Source: Plantactinospora endophytica
Lineage (GTDB): Bacteria; Actinomycetota; Actinomycetes; Mycobacteriales; Micromonosporaceae
NCBI RefSeq assembly: GCF_016862915.1
Contig: NZ_BONW01000028.1
Span: forward strand, 186,001 to 250,000
DNA: 64,000 nt
Reading direction: 5' to 3'
Shown: in pieces, positions 7,368 through 16,688 of the stretch
Position numbering within the stretch: the stretch's first letter is position 1
Layout: the number at the start of each line of letters is the position of its first letter
Program-made: the position numbers and the translations under genes
The notes under the pieces: model-generated
Seen by the model: only the letters and a program-made list of their open reading frames with translations
Told to the model about the DNA's origin: nothing
Databases searched by the model: none

Positions 7368-9103
7368 TCACCCGCTGGCTGCTCCGCCGGCTGGGCCGCA
7401 GTCTCGACGACCGGTTGCGGACCGCGCCGGTGCTGCGCAGGGCGTTCGCCAAGGTCTTTCCCGACCACTGGTCTTTCATGCTCGGGGAACTCGCCCTCTA
7501 CTCGTTCGTCGTACTCGTGCTGACCGGGATCTTCCTGACCCTGTTCTTCGAGCCGAGCACCGCCGACACCGTCTACTCCGGTTCGTACGCGCCGCTGGAC
7601 GGTTCCCGCACCTCCGCCGCGTACGCCTCGACGGTGCGGCTCAGCTTCGACGTCCGGGCCGGACTGCTGATGCGGCAGACCCACCACTGGGCAGCGCTGC
7701 TCTTCGTCGCCGCGATCGTGCTGCACCTGCTGCGGATCTTCTTCACCGGCGCCTTCCGCAAACCCCGGGAGATCAACTGGCTGATCGGCGTCACCATGCT
7801 CGCCCTCGCCCTGTTCAACGGCTTCACCGGGTACTCCGTCCCCGACGACCTGCTCTCCGGCACCGGCCTGCGGATCCTGTACTCGGTGACCCAGTCGATC
7901 CCCGTGCTGGGGGAGTGGCTGGTCTTCGTCGCCGCCGGGGGCGAGTTCCCGACCGAGGAGATGGTGCCCCGGATGTTCGTCAGCCACGTACTGCTCGTCC
8001 CGGCGGCGCTGGCCGCGCTGATCGCGGCGCACCTGGGCATCCTGGTCCGGCAGAAGCACAGCCAGTTCCCCGGCCCGGGGCGTACCGAGAACAACGTCGT
8101 CGGCTCCCTGTTCTGGCCCAGCTACACCATGCGTACGCTGGCGCTGTTCGCCTGGGTTCTGGCGGTGACGTTCGCCCTCGGCGGGCTGGCGCAGATCAAC
8201 CCCGTCTGGATCTACGGTCCGTTCGACCCGGCCCAGGCGACCTCACCCGCCCAACCCGACTGGTACGTCGCCTGGGGCGACGGGGCGCTCCGGCTCTTCC
8301 CCGCCGTCGAGTTCCGGATCTTCGGTCATCTCGTGGCGTCCCCGTTCCTTCCCGGGGTCGTCTTCGGCGGGCTGACCTTCGCCGGCCTCTACCTCTGGCC
8401 GTTCCTGGACCGGCGGCACCGGCGCGGCCAGCTCTCCCACCAACTGCTCGATCCGCCCCGCGAGCATCCGGCCCGGCTCGGATTCGGGGTGGCCGTGCTG
8501 ACCCTGTTCGCCGTCCTGCTCGCCGCGGCGGCCGACGACATCGTCGCGAAGATCTTCCGGATTCCGGTGTTGGACGTGCTCTCCATCCTCCGGGTGCTGG
8601 CGCTGGCCCTACCGATCCCGGCCGGCGTCCTCGCGTACCTGGTGGCGCGGGTGTTGCAGGCCAGTGGTGGCCGGGGTGTCGGCGACCTGACCCGACAGGA
8701 CGTCCGGTCCGTGCGGCGCGCGGTCCGGGCCCGCGTCGGGGCGGGGGTCGGCGCGGTGACAGCCGGCTCCGGAACCCCGCCGCCGCAGGACTGGGCGGCG
8801 CCGGCCGACGCCGACCGGATCGAGCTGTGGCGGGACCGGGCCGGGCGGTGGCGGTGGCGGTGCCGGGGCGCCGGGGTCCTGCTCACCGCGAACCAGCTCT
8901 ACCTGTCCCGGGACGAGGCGGAGCGGGCGGCGCGGACGGCGTACGGCGACCTACCGCTGCGGGAGGTGGAGCCGCCCGGAGGTGCGGTGGGCGTGCCGGC
9001 CGCGATGGTGGAGCGGGCCGGGCGGGTCGCCGGCCGCACCGGCGGGTACCTCACGCTGGCGGCGGTCGCGTACTGGCGAAGTCGCCGTTCCCGACGCCGC
9101 TGA
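7364..9103 (+). CDS. qcrB: Cytochrome b subunit of the bc complex
   Basis: This is the membrane subunit carrying hemes b and the quinol sites. Heme-ligand histidines are visible in the second helix (MRQTHHWAALLF..LHLL) and fourth helix (SHVLLVPAALAALIAAHLG). The protein is 579 residues and starts with an ATG that overlaps qcrA. The soluble C-terminal tail after about residue 455 contains WRDRAGRWRWRCRGAG followed by LSRDEAERAA, which resembles a DUF1508-type beta-hairpin repeat; that tail is not needed for the cytochrome b fold. It is the last gene of the operon. A convergent gene ends 128 bases downstream. Confidence 0.95.
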   Translation: MITRWLLRRLGRSLDDRLRTAPVLRRAFAKVFPDHWSFMLGELALYSFVVLVLTGIFLTLFFEPSTADTVYSGSYAPLDGSRTSAAYASTVRLSFDVRAGLLMRQTHHWAALLFVAAIVLHLLRIFFTGAFRKPREINWLIGVTMLALALFNGFTGYSVPDDLLSGTGLRILYSVTQSIPVLGEWLVFVAAGGEFPTEEMVPRMFVSHVLLVPAALAALIAAHLGILVRQKHSQFPGPGRTENNVVGSLFWPSYTMRTLALFAWVLAVTFALGGLAQINPVWIYGPFDPAQATSPAQPDWYVAWGDGALRLFPAVEFRIFGHLVASPFLPGVVFGGLTFAGLYLWPFLDRRHRRGQLSHQLLDPPREHPARLGFGVAVLTLFAVLLAAAADDIVAKIFRIPVLDVLSILRVLALALPIPAGVLAYLVARVLQASGGRGVGDLTRQDVRSVRRAVRARVGAGVGAVTAGSGTPPPQDWAAPADADRIELWRDRAGRWRWRCRGAGVLLTANQLYLSRDEAERAARTAYGDLPLREVEPPGGAVGVPAAMVERAGRVAGRTGGYLTLAAVAYWRSRRSRRR

Positions 9104-9230
9104 ACCGGTGACCTCCTCGGGGGCCTTCGTCGCCCCGGACACCCGCCCTGGCCGGATGCGCCCTCGGCGGTCGAGGGTCCGTTCCGTTGATCTCGCGGCA
9201 GGCGAGGACACCGACGCCGGGGGACCAGGT

Positions 9231-10469
9231 TCAGTCGGGCAGCGCGAACCGGGTCCACGCGGAACCGTCTCTCGTGATCGAGACGTGGTCCGGCCCGAGT
9301 ACCGACATGTCGTCCCGGCCGTACAGCCAGGCATGCCCGGGGGCGACCCCGACCGGTCCGGCCCCGCCGGGGCCGCGCTCGGTGCTGAAGTGCCGGCCCC
9401 CGTCCCGGCTCACCAGCAGGTACGGGGTGAGGTTCGGTGTCACGTCGCCGGACTCGGCGACCAGCAGCGACCCGTCCGAGGCGATCGTGAACGGCCTGCT
9501 CGTCGGGGATGCGGGCAGGTCGGTGCCGACGTCCGTCCAGGTCGCTCCGCCGTCCGTGGTGTGCAGCAGTTGGGCGGGACCGCTCCGCTCCATCGGCTCG
9601 GCGCCGGGCAGCGGTGGAGGCTCGATCAGGAGGTACGCCTGCCGGTCGTCGACTCCGGCGACGGCGATCACGTTCGCCCCCCTGGCCGGCCGCCAGGTGT
9701 TCCAGGTGGCGCCCCGGTCGGTGCTCCGGGCGACGACCATGACGTCGATGTCACCCGGCCAGTAGGTGGCCCAGATCGTTCCGTCCTCGCCCGGATAGAT
9801 GCTGAACGGCGGATAGGGCGACGGTGGTGCTCCGGTGAGCCGGTAAACGGTGCCGGTCGGCGGATCCACCGCGAGTGGCTGGTCGAGGGCACCGCAGCCC
9901 CCTTGGCAGAAGACGGTACGGGCGCTCGGTGGAAACGCGGCCACGGCCACGATCGCCTGTGCGGCGTCCTGCCAGGTCCGGCCGTGGTCGGTGGACAGCC
10001 GGAACCTGCCGGCGTCGCGGACCAGGTAGGAGCGCTCGCCGAGGACGGAGAACCGCAGGTCGTGGTTGCTCGGGGTGGCTCCGGGCGGGCAGTCCGCCGC
10101 CCGGTAGCTGGCCTGGTCCCAGCCGCTCCAGTTCCGTCCGCCATCCGTGGTGTGTGCGAAGCGCAGCGTGCAGCCGTCGTCGATGTTCTCGACTCCGACG
10201 CCGGAGTCCGGGCCGGTCAGGAAGAGCTGGGTGGCGCGGTCCCGGGCCGGTGGCGGCGGGCTGGGTTCGCCCCACCCGACGGCACGTTGGCCGGCGACCA
10301 CGGGCAGGGCCGCCATGCCGGCGAAGACCACCACGAGGGCCAGCGCCAGTCCGCCGGTACGGCGTCGTCGACGAGCCTGGGCCGCCGACCGTACCTCGGC
10401 CAGGGGCGCCGGCCGGACGGCCTCCGCGACGGTGTCGACGTCGAATCCGGCGAATTCACGAATGGGCAC
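9231..10469 (-). CDS. Membrane-anchored Asp-box (BNR-repeat) protein
   Basis: The 412-residue protein has a short basic cytoplasmic segment (residues 1-40), one membrane helix (about 41-60) and an extracytoplasmic part with at least five Asp-box motifs of the S/T-x-D-x-G-x-x-W type (TTDGGRNWSG, STDHGRTWQD, STDRGATWNT, TTDGGATWTD, SRDGGRHF). These mark a sialidase/YCF48-like beta-propeller. The start is GTG with GGGGAGGA upstream, overlapping the end of the ECF sigma gene by 14 bases. Sialidase activity is not claimed, because catalytic residues could not be assigned. Its position directly after an ECF sigma factor, with a cytoplasmic tail and a membrane helix, is where an anti-sigma factor usually lies, so it may sense an extracellular signal for the sigma factor. 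Confidence 0.8.
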   Translation of the reverse strand: MPIREFAGFDVDTVAEAVRPAPLAEVRSAAQARRRRRTGGLALALVVVFAGMAALPVVAGQRAVGWGEPSPPPPARDRATQLFLTGPDSGVGVENIDDGCTLRFAHTTDGGRNWSGWDQASYRAADCPPGATPSNHDLRFSVLGERSYLVRDAGRFRLSTDHGRTWQDAAQAIVAVAAFPPSARTVFCQGGCGALDQPLAVDPPTGTVYRLTGAPPSPYPPFSIYPGEDGTIWATYWPGDIDVMVVARSTDRGATWNTWRPARGANVIAVAGVDDRQAYLLIEPPPLPGAEPMERSGPAQLLHTTDGGATWTDVGTDLPASPTSRPFTIASDGSLLVAESGDVTPNLTPYLLVSRDGGRHFSTERGPGGAGPVGVAPGHAWLYGRDDMSVLGPDHVSITRDGSAWTRFALPD

Positions 10470-10977
10470 TGATCCTCCCCGTACTCGTGCTGTCGTCGAC
10501 GCCGGAGTCGTCGAGCAGCAACGCCAACGCCTGCCGCCCTCGGGCGAGCCGGGACTTGACCGTGCCGACCGAGACCCCGAGCGTCGCCGCCACCTCGTCC
10601 ACCGGCAGGTCGACCAGATAGTGCAGGGCCAACGCGTGCCGCTGTCCCTGCGGCAACTGCCGCAGCGCGGCGAGCAGGGCGAGATGTTCCGGCGAGCGGT
10701 CGGCGACCACCGGCGGCGGACCGATCCGGTGCAGCAGTCCGGCCAGCAGGCGGTGCCGGCGATGCCGGGTACGGGCGATGTTCACCGCCACCCGCCGCAA
10801 CCACGCCTCCGGGTTGTCCAGCCGGGCGAACCGTCGGGGCGTGGTCAGCGCCCTCGTGAAAGCCTCCTGGACCGCCTCCTGCGCCTCTTGCAGGTCGCCG
10901 GTCACGGCGTAGAGCTGGACGATCAGCCGCCGTGAACAGCCGGCGTACAACTCGGAGATCCAATCACCGTCGGACAC
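10456..10977 (-). CDS. ECF RNA polymerase sigma factor (SigE-like)
   Basis: This is a sigma-70 family extracytoplasmic-function factor of about 173 residues. Region 2 is seen in LYAVTGDLQEAQEAVQEAF and RFARLDNPEAWLRRVAVNI; region 4 in LPQGQRHALALHYLVDLPV followed by the helix-turn-helix VDEVAATLGVSVGTVKSRL. I chose GTG at 10977 because GGAGG lies five bases upstream; a GTG two codons earlier (10983) overlaps that ribosome binding site. The stop overlaps the downstream Asp-box protein, so the two are co-transcribed. Expression from a shared promoter in 10978-11198, divergent to the multicopper oxidase, is likely. Confidence 0.93.
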   Translation of the reverse strand: MSDGDWISELYAGCSRRLIVQLYAVTGDLQEAQEAVQEAFTRALTTPRRFARLDNPEAWLRRVAVNIARTRHRRHRLLAGLLHRIGPPPVVADRSPEHLALLAALRQLPQGQRHALALHYLVDLPVDEVAATLGVSVGTVKSRLARGRQALALLLDDSGVDDSTSTGRISAHS

Positions 10978-11210
10978 CTTCACCTCCCTGCCCCACTGAT
11001 TCCACTAACGGGCGGCGGGAAAGGTTCCCCGGAACGTCAGGCCCGGGCCGGGAAGGTGACCGTGGACCTCGGCGACGCCGCCGCGAGTCGGTGGGAGCAG
11101 ATTCCACCCTCCGTGATGATTCTTCCGTGAATCCGCCATAAATCGCTGATCACAGCGGAAAGGTGAGTTCCGTTCGACCAGCGTGACCGCGTCGAGGGAT
11201 GGGAAGCAGG

Positions 11211-13148
11211 ATGGTTTCACGCAGGAACCTGATCGCCGCGAGCGCCGCCGGGGGAGCCGGCCTGCTGCTGCCCCGGCGGGCCGACGCCGATGCGTCCGGT
11301 CCGTCGATCTCGCCGGCCGCGATCCCGAAGTACGTCACGGAACTGCGGATCCCGGCGTCGATGCCGGGACTGGCGGCCGGCCCGCAGCGCCCGTTCGACG
11401 AGTACGTGATCAGCGTCCGGCAGTTCCGCCAGCAGGTACTCCCGCCCGGGCTGCCCGCCACCACGGTCTGGGGCTACGGCGCCCCCGACCACCCGGCGAC
11501 GTTCGGCTACCCGGCCTGCACGGTCGAGGCCCGGGTCGACCGTCCCGTCCGGGTCACCTGGGTCAACGAACTCCTCGACGGGCAGGGCAGGTTCCTTCCC
11601 CATCTGCTGCCGGTCGACCCCACCGTGAGCTGGGCAAACCCGGGCGGTGGCGACGTCGGGCGGGACAGTCGCCCGCACTTCGACACCGCGCCCGACTGGT
11701 ACGCCGGACCGGTTCCGATCGTCACCCACCTGCACGGCGCGCACACCCAGGACGACAGCGACGGCTATCCCGAGGCGTGGTACCTGCCGAACGCCCGGGA
11801 CATCCCGGACGGCTTCGCCCGGTACGGCTCCGCGTACGCGTCGTTCGCCAGGTCCTTCCAGGAGCGGCAGGCGGTGGTTTGGCAGCCGGGCAGCGCCGTC
11901 TTCCAGTACCCGAACGACCAGCGGGCGACGACGCTGTGGTATCACGACCACACCATGGGGATGACCCGGCTCAACGTGTACGCCGGACCGGCCGGGTTCT
12001 ACCTGTTGCGGGGTGGGCCGGCCGATCTGCCGCCCGGGGTGCTGCCCGGCCCTGCCCCGGACTCCGACGACCCGGCCGGCACCGGTCCGTACGAGATCCC
12101 GCTCCTCATCCAGGACCGCTCATTCACACCGGACGGTGAACTGCGGTACCCGGCGCAGGCGGAGGGGTTCGGCCACGCCGGGATGCCGGGGCCGGCGTCA
12201 GACGGGTCCTCGTTCGACCATCTGGTCTTCGGCGACACCATGGTGGTCAACGGCCGCACCTGGCCGCTGCTCACCGTCGAGCCGCGCCGGTACCGGCTGC
12301 GGCTGCTCAACGGCTGCAACTCGCGTTTCCTGCTGCTCCGGATCGCGTCGAGCCCGACCGCCCGGCCGGCCTCGTCGGTGCTGCCGTTCTGGCAGGTCGG
12401 CAGCGACGGTGGATTCCTGCCCCGACCGGTGCCGCAGGAGCGGTTGCTGCTCGGCAGCGCCGAGCGGATCGACGTGGTCGTCGACTTCACAGGTGTTCCC
12501 GAGGGCACCGCGCTCTATCTGGTCAACGAGGGGCCGGACCGCGGCTACACCGGTGGCGAGCCGGGAGTCGACTTCGAGGTGGCCGATCCGCAGACCACCG
12601 GGCAGGTGCTGAAGTTCCTCGTCGGCAGGCGTACCGGGGCGGACCACAGCGTCCCGCCGGAGCAGCTTCGGCTGCCCGAGGTCACGCCGCTCGGTCCGGC
12701 GTCCCGGACCCGTCAACTGTCGCTGAACATCCGCCGGGCCGACCTGGCCGGCCGGGCGGCGGTGGTCCAGTTGCTCGGCACGGTGGCCCCGGACGGCTCC
12801 GGGCTACCGCACGAGTTCCACAGCCCGATCACCGAGAACCCGATGCTCGGCGCGACGGAGATCTGGGAGTTCCACAACTTCACCCCGGACGCCCACCTGG
12901 TGCACATCCACCAGGTCCAGTTCCAGGTTGTCGGGCGGGGCCGGGACGGCGGACGCCCACCGGAGGATCCGGAGCGCGGCTTCAAGGACACCGTGGTCGT
13001 GCTGCCCGGGCACGTCACCCGGGTGAAGGCCCGGTTCGACACCGCCGGCCGGTTCACCTGGCACTGTCACATCCTGGAACACGAGGACAACGAGATGATG
13101 CTGCCGTACCACGTCGGCCCGATGCCCGCCGAGCCGCTCGGCCATTGA
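11211..13148 (+). CDS. Multicopper oxidase (CotA/bilirubin-oxidase-like), Tat-exported
   Basis: This secreted blue-copper oxidase of about 645 residues is expected to oxidise phenolic, bilirubin-like or metal substrates and reduce oxygen to water. The N-terminus is a twin-arginine signal (VSRRNLIAAS, then a hydrophobic stretch). All four copper-binding motifs are present: HLHGAH (His173, His175), WYHDHTMG, HLVHIHQVQF and WHCHILEHEDNEM (His618-Cys619-His620). ATG at 11211 places the twin-arginine motif at the very N-terminus; an in-frame ATG at 11199 is the alternative. It stands alone, divergent from the sigma operon, and is followed by a GC-rich hairpin. Confidence 0.93.
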   Translation: MVSRRNLIAASAAGGAGLLLPRRADADASGPSISPAAIPKYVTELRIPASMPGLAAGPQRPFDEYVISVRQFRQQVLPPGLPATTVWGYGAPDHPATFGYPACTVEARVDRPVRVTWVNELLDGQGRFLPHLLPVDPTVSWANPGGGDVGRDSRPHFDTAPDWYAGPVPIVTHLHGAHTQDDSDGYPEAWYLPNARDIPDGFARYGSAYASFARSFQERQAVVWQPGSAVFQYPNDQRATTLWYHDHTMGMTRLNVYAGPAGFYLLRGGPADLPPGVLPGPAPDSDDPAGTGPYEIPLLIQDRSFTPDGELRYPAQAEGFGHAGMPGPASDGSSFDHLVFGDTMVVNGRTWPLLTVEPRRYRLRLLNGCNSRFLLLRIASSPTARPASSVLPFWQVGSDGGFLPRPVPQERLLLGSAERIDVVVDFTGVPEGTALYLVNEGPDRGYTGGEPGVDFEVADPQTTGQVLKFLVGRRTGADHSVPPEQLRLPEVTPLGPASRTRQLSLNIRRADLAGRAAVVQLLGTVAPDGSGLPHEFHSPITENPMLGATEIWEFHNFTPDAHLVHIHQVQFQVVGRGRDGGRPPEDPERGFKDTVVVLPGHVTRVKARFDTAGRFTWHCHILEHEDNEMMLPYHVGPMPAEPLGH

Positions 13149-13196
13149 GACCACGGCGTGCCCCCGGTCGTGCGGCCGTCGGCCGGGCAGGCCGGA

Positions 13197-13215
13197 GGCG
13201 GCGGTGACCGCCGCC
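13197..13215 (+). terminator. Hairpin after the multicopper oxidase
   Basis: GGCGGCGG and CCGCCGCC form an 8-bp perfect stem around TGA, 48 bases after the oxidase stop. No T-run follows, as is common for actinomycete terminators. The rest of 13149-13387 shows no gene. Confidence 0.45.
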
Positions 13216-13387
13216 CGGCAGCGCCCGAACGGTACCCGACGCCCGGTCCTTGGGCGGCTTCGCGCGATAGGAATGCTCAACCGGCCGGCGGGTGCCCTGC
13301 CGGACCCGCCGCTCGCCGGCCGGGACGGTCGACGCCATCGACGCCATCGCCGTCGAGTACGGCCTGCGCAACGCCTCGTCGCCGTGG

Positions 13388-14419
13388 TCAGCCCGTCTTC
13401 CCGGCGTGTCGCCCGGCGAAGGCCAGCAGGGAGGCGGCGGTCCGCGCCGGGTCCTCGATCATCGGGGAGTGCCCGACGCCGGACATCAACTCGACGGTCG
13501 CGCCCGGCACGGCGCGGTACTCGGCGGCGGACGAGGACCGCCACCTTCGGTCCTGTACGCCGAAGAGCACCAGCAGTGGCTTGCCGAGCGCGGTCAGCCG
13601 GTCGGGTAGCGGGCGCTGCTCCAGGTAGTCGTCGGCGGCCCGGGAGGTGGTGGTGAAGGCGTGGTAGGTCGTGCCGCGCGCGTCGTCCACGAGCTGTTGC
13701 GGGATCGGATGGTCGGGGCGGCCGAAGCCGGTGCTCAGCGCCTGCCGGAGCAGGCCGTCGGTGCGGAGTCGCCACAGCAGGTGCCCGACGACGGGGGTCG
13801 GCATGAGCTGGCCGACAGGCCCCTCGGAGATCAGTGCGTCCAGCCGGGGGCCGGTGTTGACCAGGGCGAGCGCGGTGACCAGCTCGGGTCGTTGCTCGGC
13901 GGCGGCGGTGGCGACGGAGCCGCCGGTGGAGTGGCCGACCACGACGGCGTGCCGGACGCCGAGCCGGTCCAGGACCGCGCCGACCCGCCGCCCCTGGTCC
14001 GGGATTCCGTAGCCCTCGCCGGCCGGTTTCGCCGACCGGCCGTGCCCGAGCAGGTCGATCCGGATCACGCGGTAGGACTCCGCCAGCGTCGGCACCAGCG
14101 GATCCCACCACCGGGTCGAGCCGGCGAGCCCGTGGACCAGTACGAGTGCCGGGGCCTCCGGCGGCCCGTCCTGCTGCACGTGGACGTCCCCGCCGTCGAG
14201 TGCCAGGACCGAGCTTCCGGTGGCCCCGGCAGCCTGCCGGGCCACCGCCACCGCGTTCGCCAGGAGCAGCCCGACGACGGTCGCCAGGACGGCCAGCACG
14301 ATCATGCGGCGCCGCAGGCGACCTCCCGCCCGGGTCACCTCGGACCACCGGTCGGCACGTCGCGGACGGGGCTGGTCGGCCTGACGGGTCCGACCGCACG
14401 GATGCGGGTGTCGAGCCAC
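13388..14419 (-). CDS. Membrane-anchored alpha/beta hydrolase
   Basis: This is an alpha/beta-hydrolase-fold enzyme of about 343 residues. A basic N-terminus and one hydrophobic helix (IVLAVLATVVGLLLANAVAV, about 40-60) suggest membrane anchoring or export. The hydrolase part shows LVLVHGLAG (oxyanion-hole strand), the nucleophile elbow GHSTGGS and a C-terminal GVGHSPMIEDP containing the likely catalytic His. The substrate is unknown; relatives include esterases, lipases and haloperoxidase-like proteins. The start is uncertain: GTG at 14419 lacks a good ribosome binding site, and downstream starts at 14338 or 14305 are possible. It converges on the multicopper oxidase. Confidence 0.85.
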   Translation of the reverse strand: MARHPHPCGRTRQADQPRPRRADRWSEVTRAGGRLRRRMIVLAVLATVVGLLLANAVAVARQAAGATGSSVLALDGGDVHVQQDGPPEAPALVLVHGLAGSTRWWDPLVPTLAESYRVIRIDLLGHGRSAKPAGEGYGIPDQGRRVGAVLDRLGVRHAVVVGHSTGGSVATAAAEQRPELVTALALVNTGPRLDALISEGPVGQLMPTPVVGHLLWRLRTDGLLRQALSTGFGRPDHPIPQQLVDDARGTTYHAFTTTSRAADDYLEQRPLPDRLTALGKPLLVLFGVQDRRWRSSSAAEYRAVPGATVELMSGVGHSPMIEDPARTAASLLAFAGRHAGKTG

Positions 14420-14510
14420 GGAAGAGTCGTCATCCGCCCACTGTCGCCGTCCGGACCGGCGGCCGGATTGGACGAATGTTCCCGTGTCGCGGCTCGCCTA
14501 CCATGGGGCG

Positions 14511-15500
14511 ATGCGGTCCACGGTGCCCGGACGGGCCGACCCGGCGGTGTGGGACGCCACGCGTCCGAGGTCGCCGAGCCGGATGCCCGGGGTCACAATG
14601 GCGGGGTTCCGGGCCCGTGATCCCGGTACGGCCGCCGTCGGTCACCGGCTGGTCCCGTACCCGGCCGTGACGCTGGCGTTGGAGTTCGGTGCCGGTACGC
14701 CCGTCGTGGCCGACGCCGCCGGGCAGCAGCGGCGGGGGAGTCTCGTCGCCGGGCTCGGCTTCGGGGTCGGCGGCGCGGTGTGGGTACGCGGGGAGGACGT
14801 CGAGTGCGTGCAGGTGCGGCTCTCCCCGGTGGTCGCGCACGCGGTACTCGGCGTGGCGCCGGGAGAGCTGGACGGCGTCGTGCTGGCCCTGGACGAGTTG
14901 TGGGGCCGGGAAGCGTCGCGGATCCGTGCGCGACTGGCCGAGGTCTCGTCCTGGGAGCAGCGGTTCGCGCTGACGGAGACCCTGCTCGCCCGCCGACGCG
15001 CGGCGGGTTCGTCCGTGGCGCCGGAGGTGGCCTGGGCCTGGCACCGGATCCTCGTCGGCCGTGGCCTGGTCCGGGTCGACGGACTCGCGGCCGAGGTCGG
15101 CTGGAGCCGTAAGCGGCTCTGGTCCCGCTTCCGGGCACAGATCGGCCTGTCGCCCAAGCGTGCCGCGCGGCTGGTCCGATTCGACCGTGCCGCCCACCGT
15201 CTGGTTGCGGGTGTGGGCGCGGCCCGGGTCGCCGCGGAGGGCGGCTACGCCGACCAGTCCCACCTGCACCGGGACGTCGTGGCGTTTGCCGGGGTGACCC
15301 CGGCGACCGTGGTCGGCGAACCGTGGCTGGCCGTCGACGACGTCGCCTGGCCCGGTGCTCAGCTCCGCTCGCCCGACGAGTTCCGGTGCAGGTGTCCGAA
15401 CCCGGTGTGGCCGAGCGGCGGCGTCGGCGCCCGGTCGACGGCACTGCCCGCAGTGGCGACCGGGCGGCGGAGGTGTGACCTGTGCGGGCGTGGCGTGTGA
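14511..15500 (+). CDS. AraC-family transcriptional regulator
   Basis: This is a DNA-binding regulator of about 329 residues. The N-terminal half looks like the ligand-binding or oligomerisation part found in AraC proteins with a divergent sensor domain (VGHRLVPYPAVTLALEFGAG). The C-terminal half has the two helix-turn-helix motifs: VDGLAAEVGWSRKRLWSRF with LSPKRAARLVRFDRA, and VAAEGGYADQSHLHRD. The Cys-containing tail (CRCPN, CDLCGRG) may not be part of the fold. ATG at 14511 is chosen; starts at 14484 and 14598 are also in frame. It is divergent from the hydrolase gene, which it could regulate. Confidence 0.85.
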   Translation: MRSTVPGRADPAVWDATRPRSPSRMPGVTMAGFRARDPGTAAVGHRLVPYPAVTLALEFGAGTPVVADAAGQQRRGSLVAGLGFGVGGAVWVRGEDVECVQVRLSPVVAHAVLGVAPGELDGVVLALDELWGREASRIRARLAEVSSWEQRFALTETLLARRRAAGSSVAPEVAWAWHRILVGRGLVRVDGLAAEVGWSRKRLWSRFRAQIGLSPKRAARLVRFDRAAHRLVAGVGAARVAAEGGYADQSHLHRDVVAFAGVTPATVVGEPWLAVDDVAWPGAQLRSPDEFRCRCPNPVWPSGGVGARSTALPAVATGRRRCDLCGRGV

Positions 15501-15679
15501 GGTCGGGACGACAGTACTCCGCCGGCCGTGCCGACCTGCGACACGACGGTGGCCGGTCGCTCCGGGGTCCGACCGGCCACCCGGTCGGAATCGGTGCTGG
15601 CGAATCAGAACACGATGTCGCGGGCCGGGCTTCGCCGTCCTGATAGGACATTGGCGGGAGCGGACCCTAAGCTGCCGTC

Positions 15680-16276
15680 ATGACGATGGGCCCCGATGTC
15701 ATCGACCTGGATGTGCCCGGCGATGGGCCACGCGCCGGGGAGGGATCGGCCGGGGCCTGGGGTGGGCGGAGGGCGGCCCTGCATCTGGTCGCCGTGTTCG
15801 TGTTCGGAGTGGCGCTCGGTGGTGTGGGCGGCGACGAACTGTGGAAGTCGCGCCAGGAGCGGGCCGGCGCGACGCTGGTGGCCATGCCGGGTGCGTACAA
15901 CGGCGGGGTGGGTTCCGTCGGCGACGGGACGGTGCGGCTGGACGCGCAGTTGGTGCTGGTCAACGCCGGTTCGGCGCCGATCACGGTGTGGGTGGACGGG
16001 GCACGGGGGTCCGGCGTCGTGATCGGCGGCACCGACCGGTCCTGGTTGGTGCGTCCGGGTGGGATGGGCTGGGTCGACGTCGAGGTCACGCTCGAATGCG
16101 CGACCGCGTTCGCGCCGGAGCCGCTGGACGTCAGCTTCTCGGTGGAGACCGCCGACCGTCGCCGTCGGCAGGTGAGTTATCCGATCGCGCTGTTGGGCAG
16201 CCCGTGGCAGCAGATGGTGCAGCCGGTATGTGAGCATTTGTCCCCCGCACGCGTCCGAGGAGGGCCGGGGGACTGA
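15680..16276 (+). CDS. Single-pass membrane protein of unknown function
   Basis: No family was recognised. The 198-residue protein has a hydrophilic N-terminus of about 30 residues, one membrane helix (ALHLVAVFVFGVALGGVGGD, about 33-52) and an extracytoplasmic domain of beta-strand character with repeated VxVxG-type strands (LVLVNAGSAPITVWVDGARG). The pattern resembles small immunoglobulin-like domains on the actinomycete surface. The ATG lies shortly after a short AT-richer stretch (GATAGGACATT) that may be part of a promoter. No operon partner is evident. Confidence 0.65.
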   Translation: MTMGPDVIDLDVPGDGPRAGEGSAGAWGGRRAALHLVAVFVFGVALGGVGGDELWKSRQERAGATLVAMPGAYNGGVGSVGDGTVRLDAQLVLVNAGSAPITVWVDGARGSGVVIGGTDRSWLVRPGGMGWVDVEVTLECATAFAPEPLDVSFSVETADRRRRQVSYPIALLGSPWQQMVQPVCEHLSPARVRGGPGD

Positions 16277-16688
16277 GCGCTCGCGTCGTCGGTACGGTGC
16301 CCGACCGGCTGCCGTCGCGGACGTTGCCCGCCCGACACCGGCCACACCAGGGCTCTCACCGCCGGACAGTCGTTCGACGCGGTCTCCGGAGCCGTCCCAG
16401 CCGGGGCCGGTGGAGGTGTCGACGGTCGAGCGCCGGGTGTCGACGTTGCCGGTCATGGTGTTGAGGATGCCGGGTAGTGCCTCGTCCCCGGTCCGCAGCC
16501 TGCTGCCCGGCAAGGCGATCGGGCTGCCGGTCCCGTCCCGCCTCCGCTCTGCTCGGTGCCGGTCCTCCGCTTGCCGAACCGTGGATCGCGCCATCCGGAG
16601 AGTGCCGGAAGCCCAGATTGGCCGGGACGACGATGGCCGGTACGCTGCGGGGCGGCCCAGGTGTAGACGAGGATCGACAGGAGACGCC
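16277..16688 (+). promoter_or_regulatory. Intergenic region upstream of the radical copper oxidase operon
   Basis: In these 412 bases I see no convincing gene on either strand; the open frames are shadows without ribosome binding sites or recognisable protein. It should contain the promoter of the operon beginning at 16689. No strong palindrome or terminator was found. A ribosome binding site (ACAGGAGA, about 16677-16684) stands just before the GTG at 16689. Confidence 0.4.
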
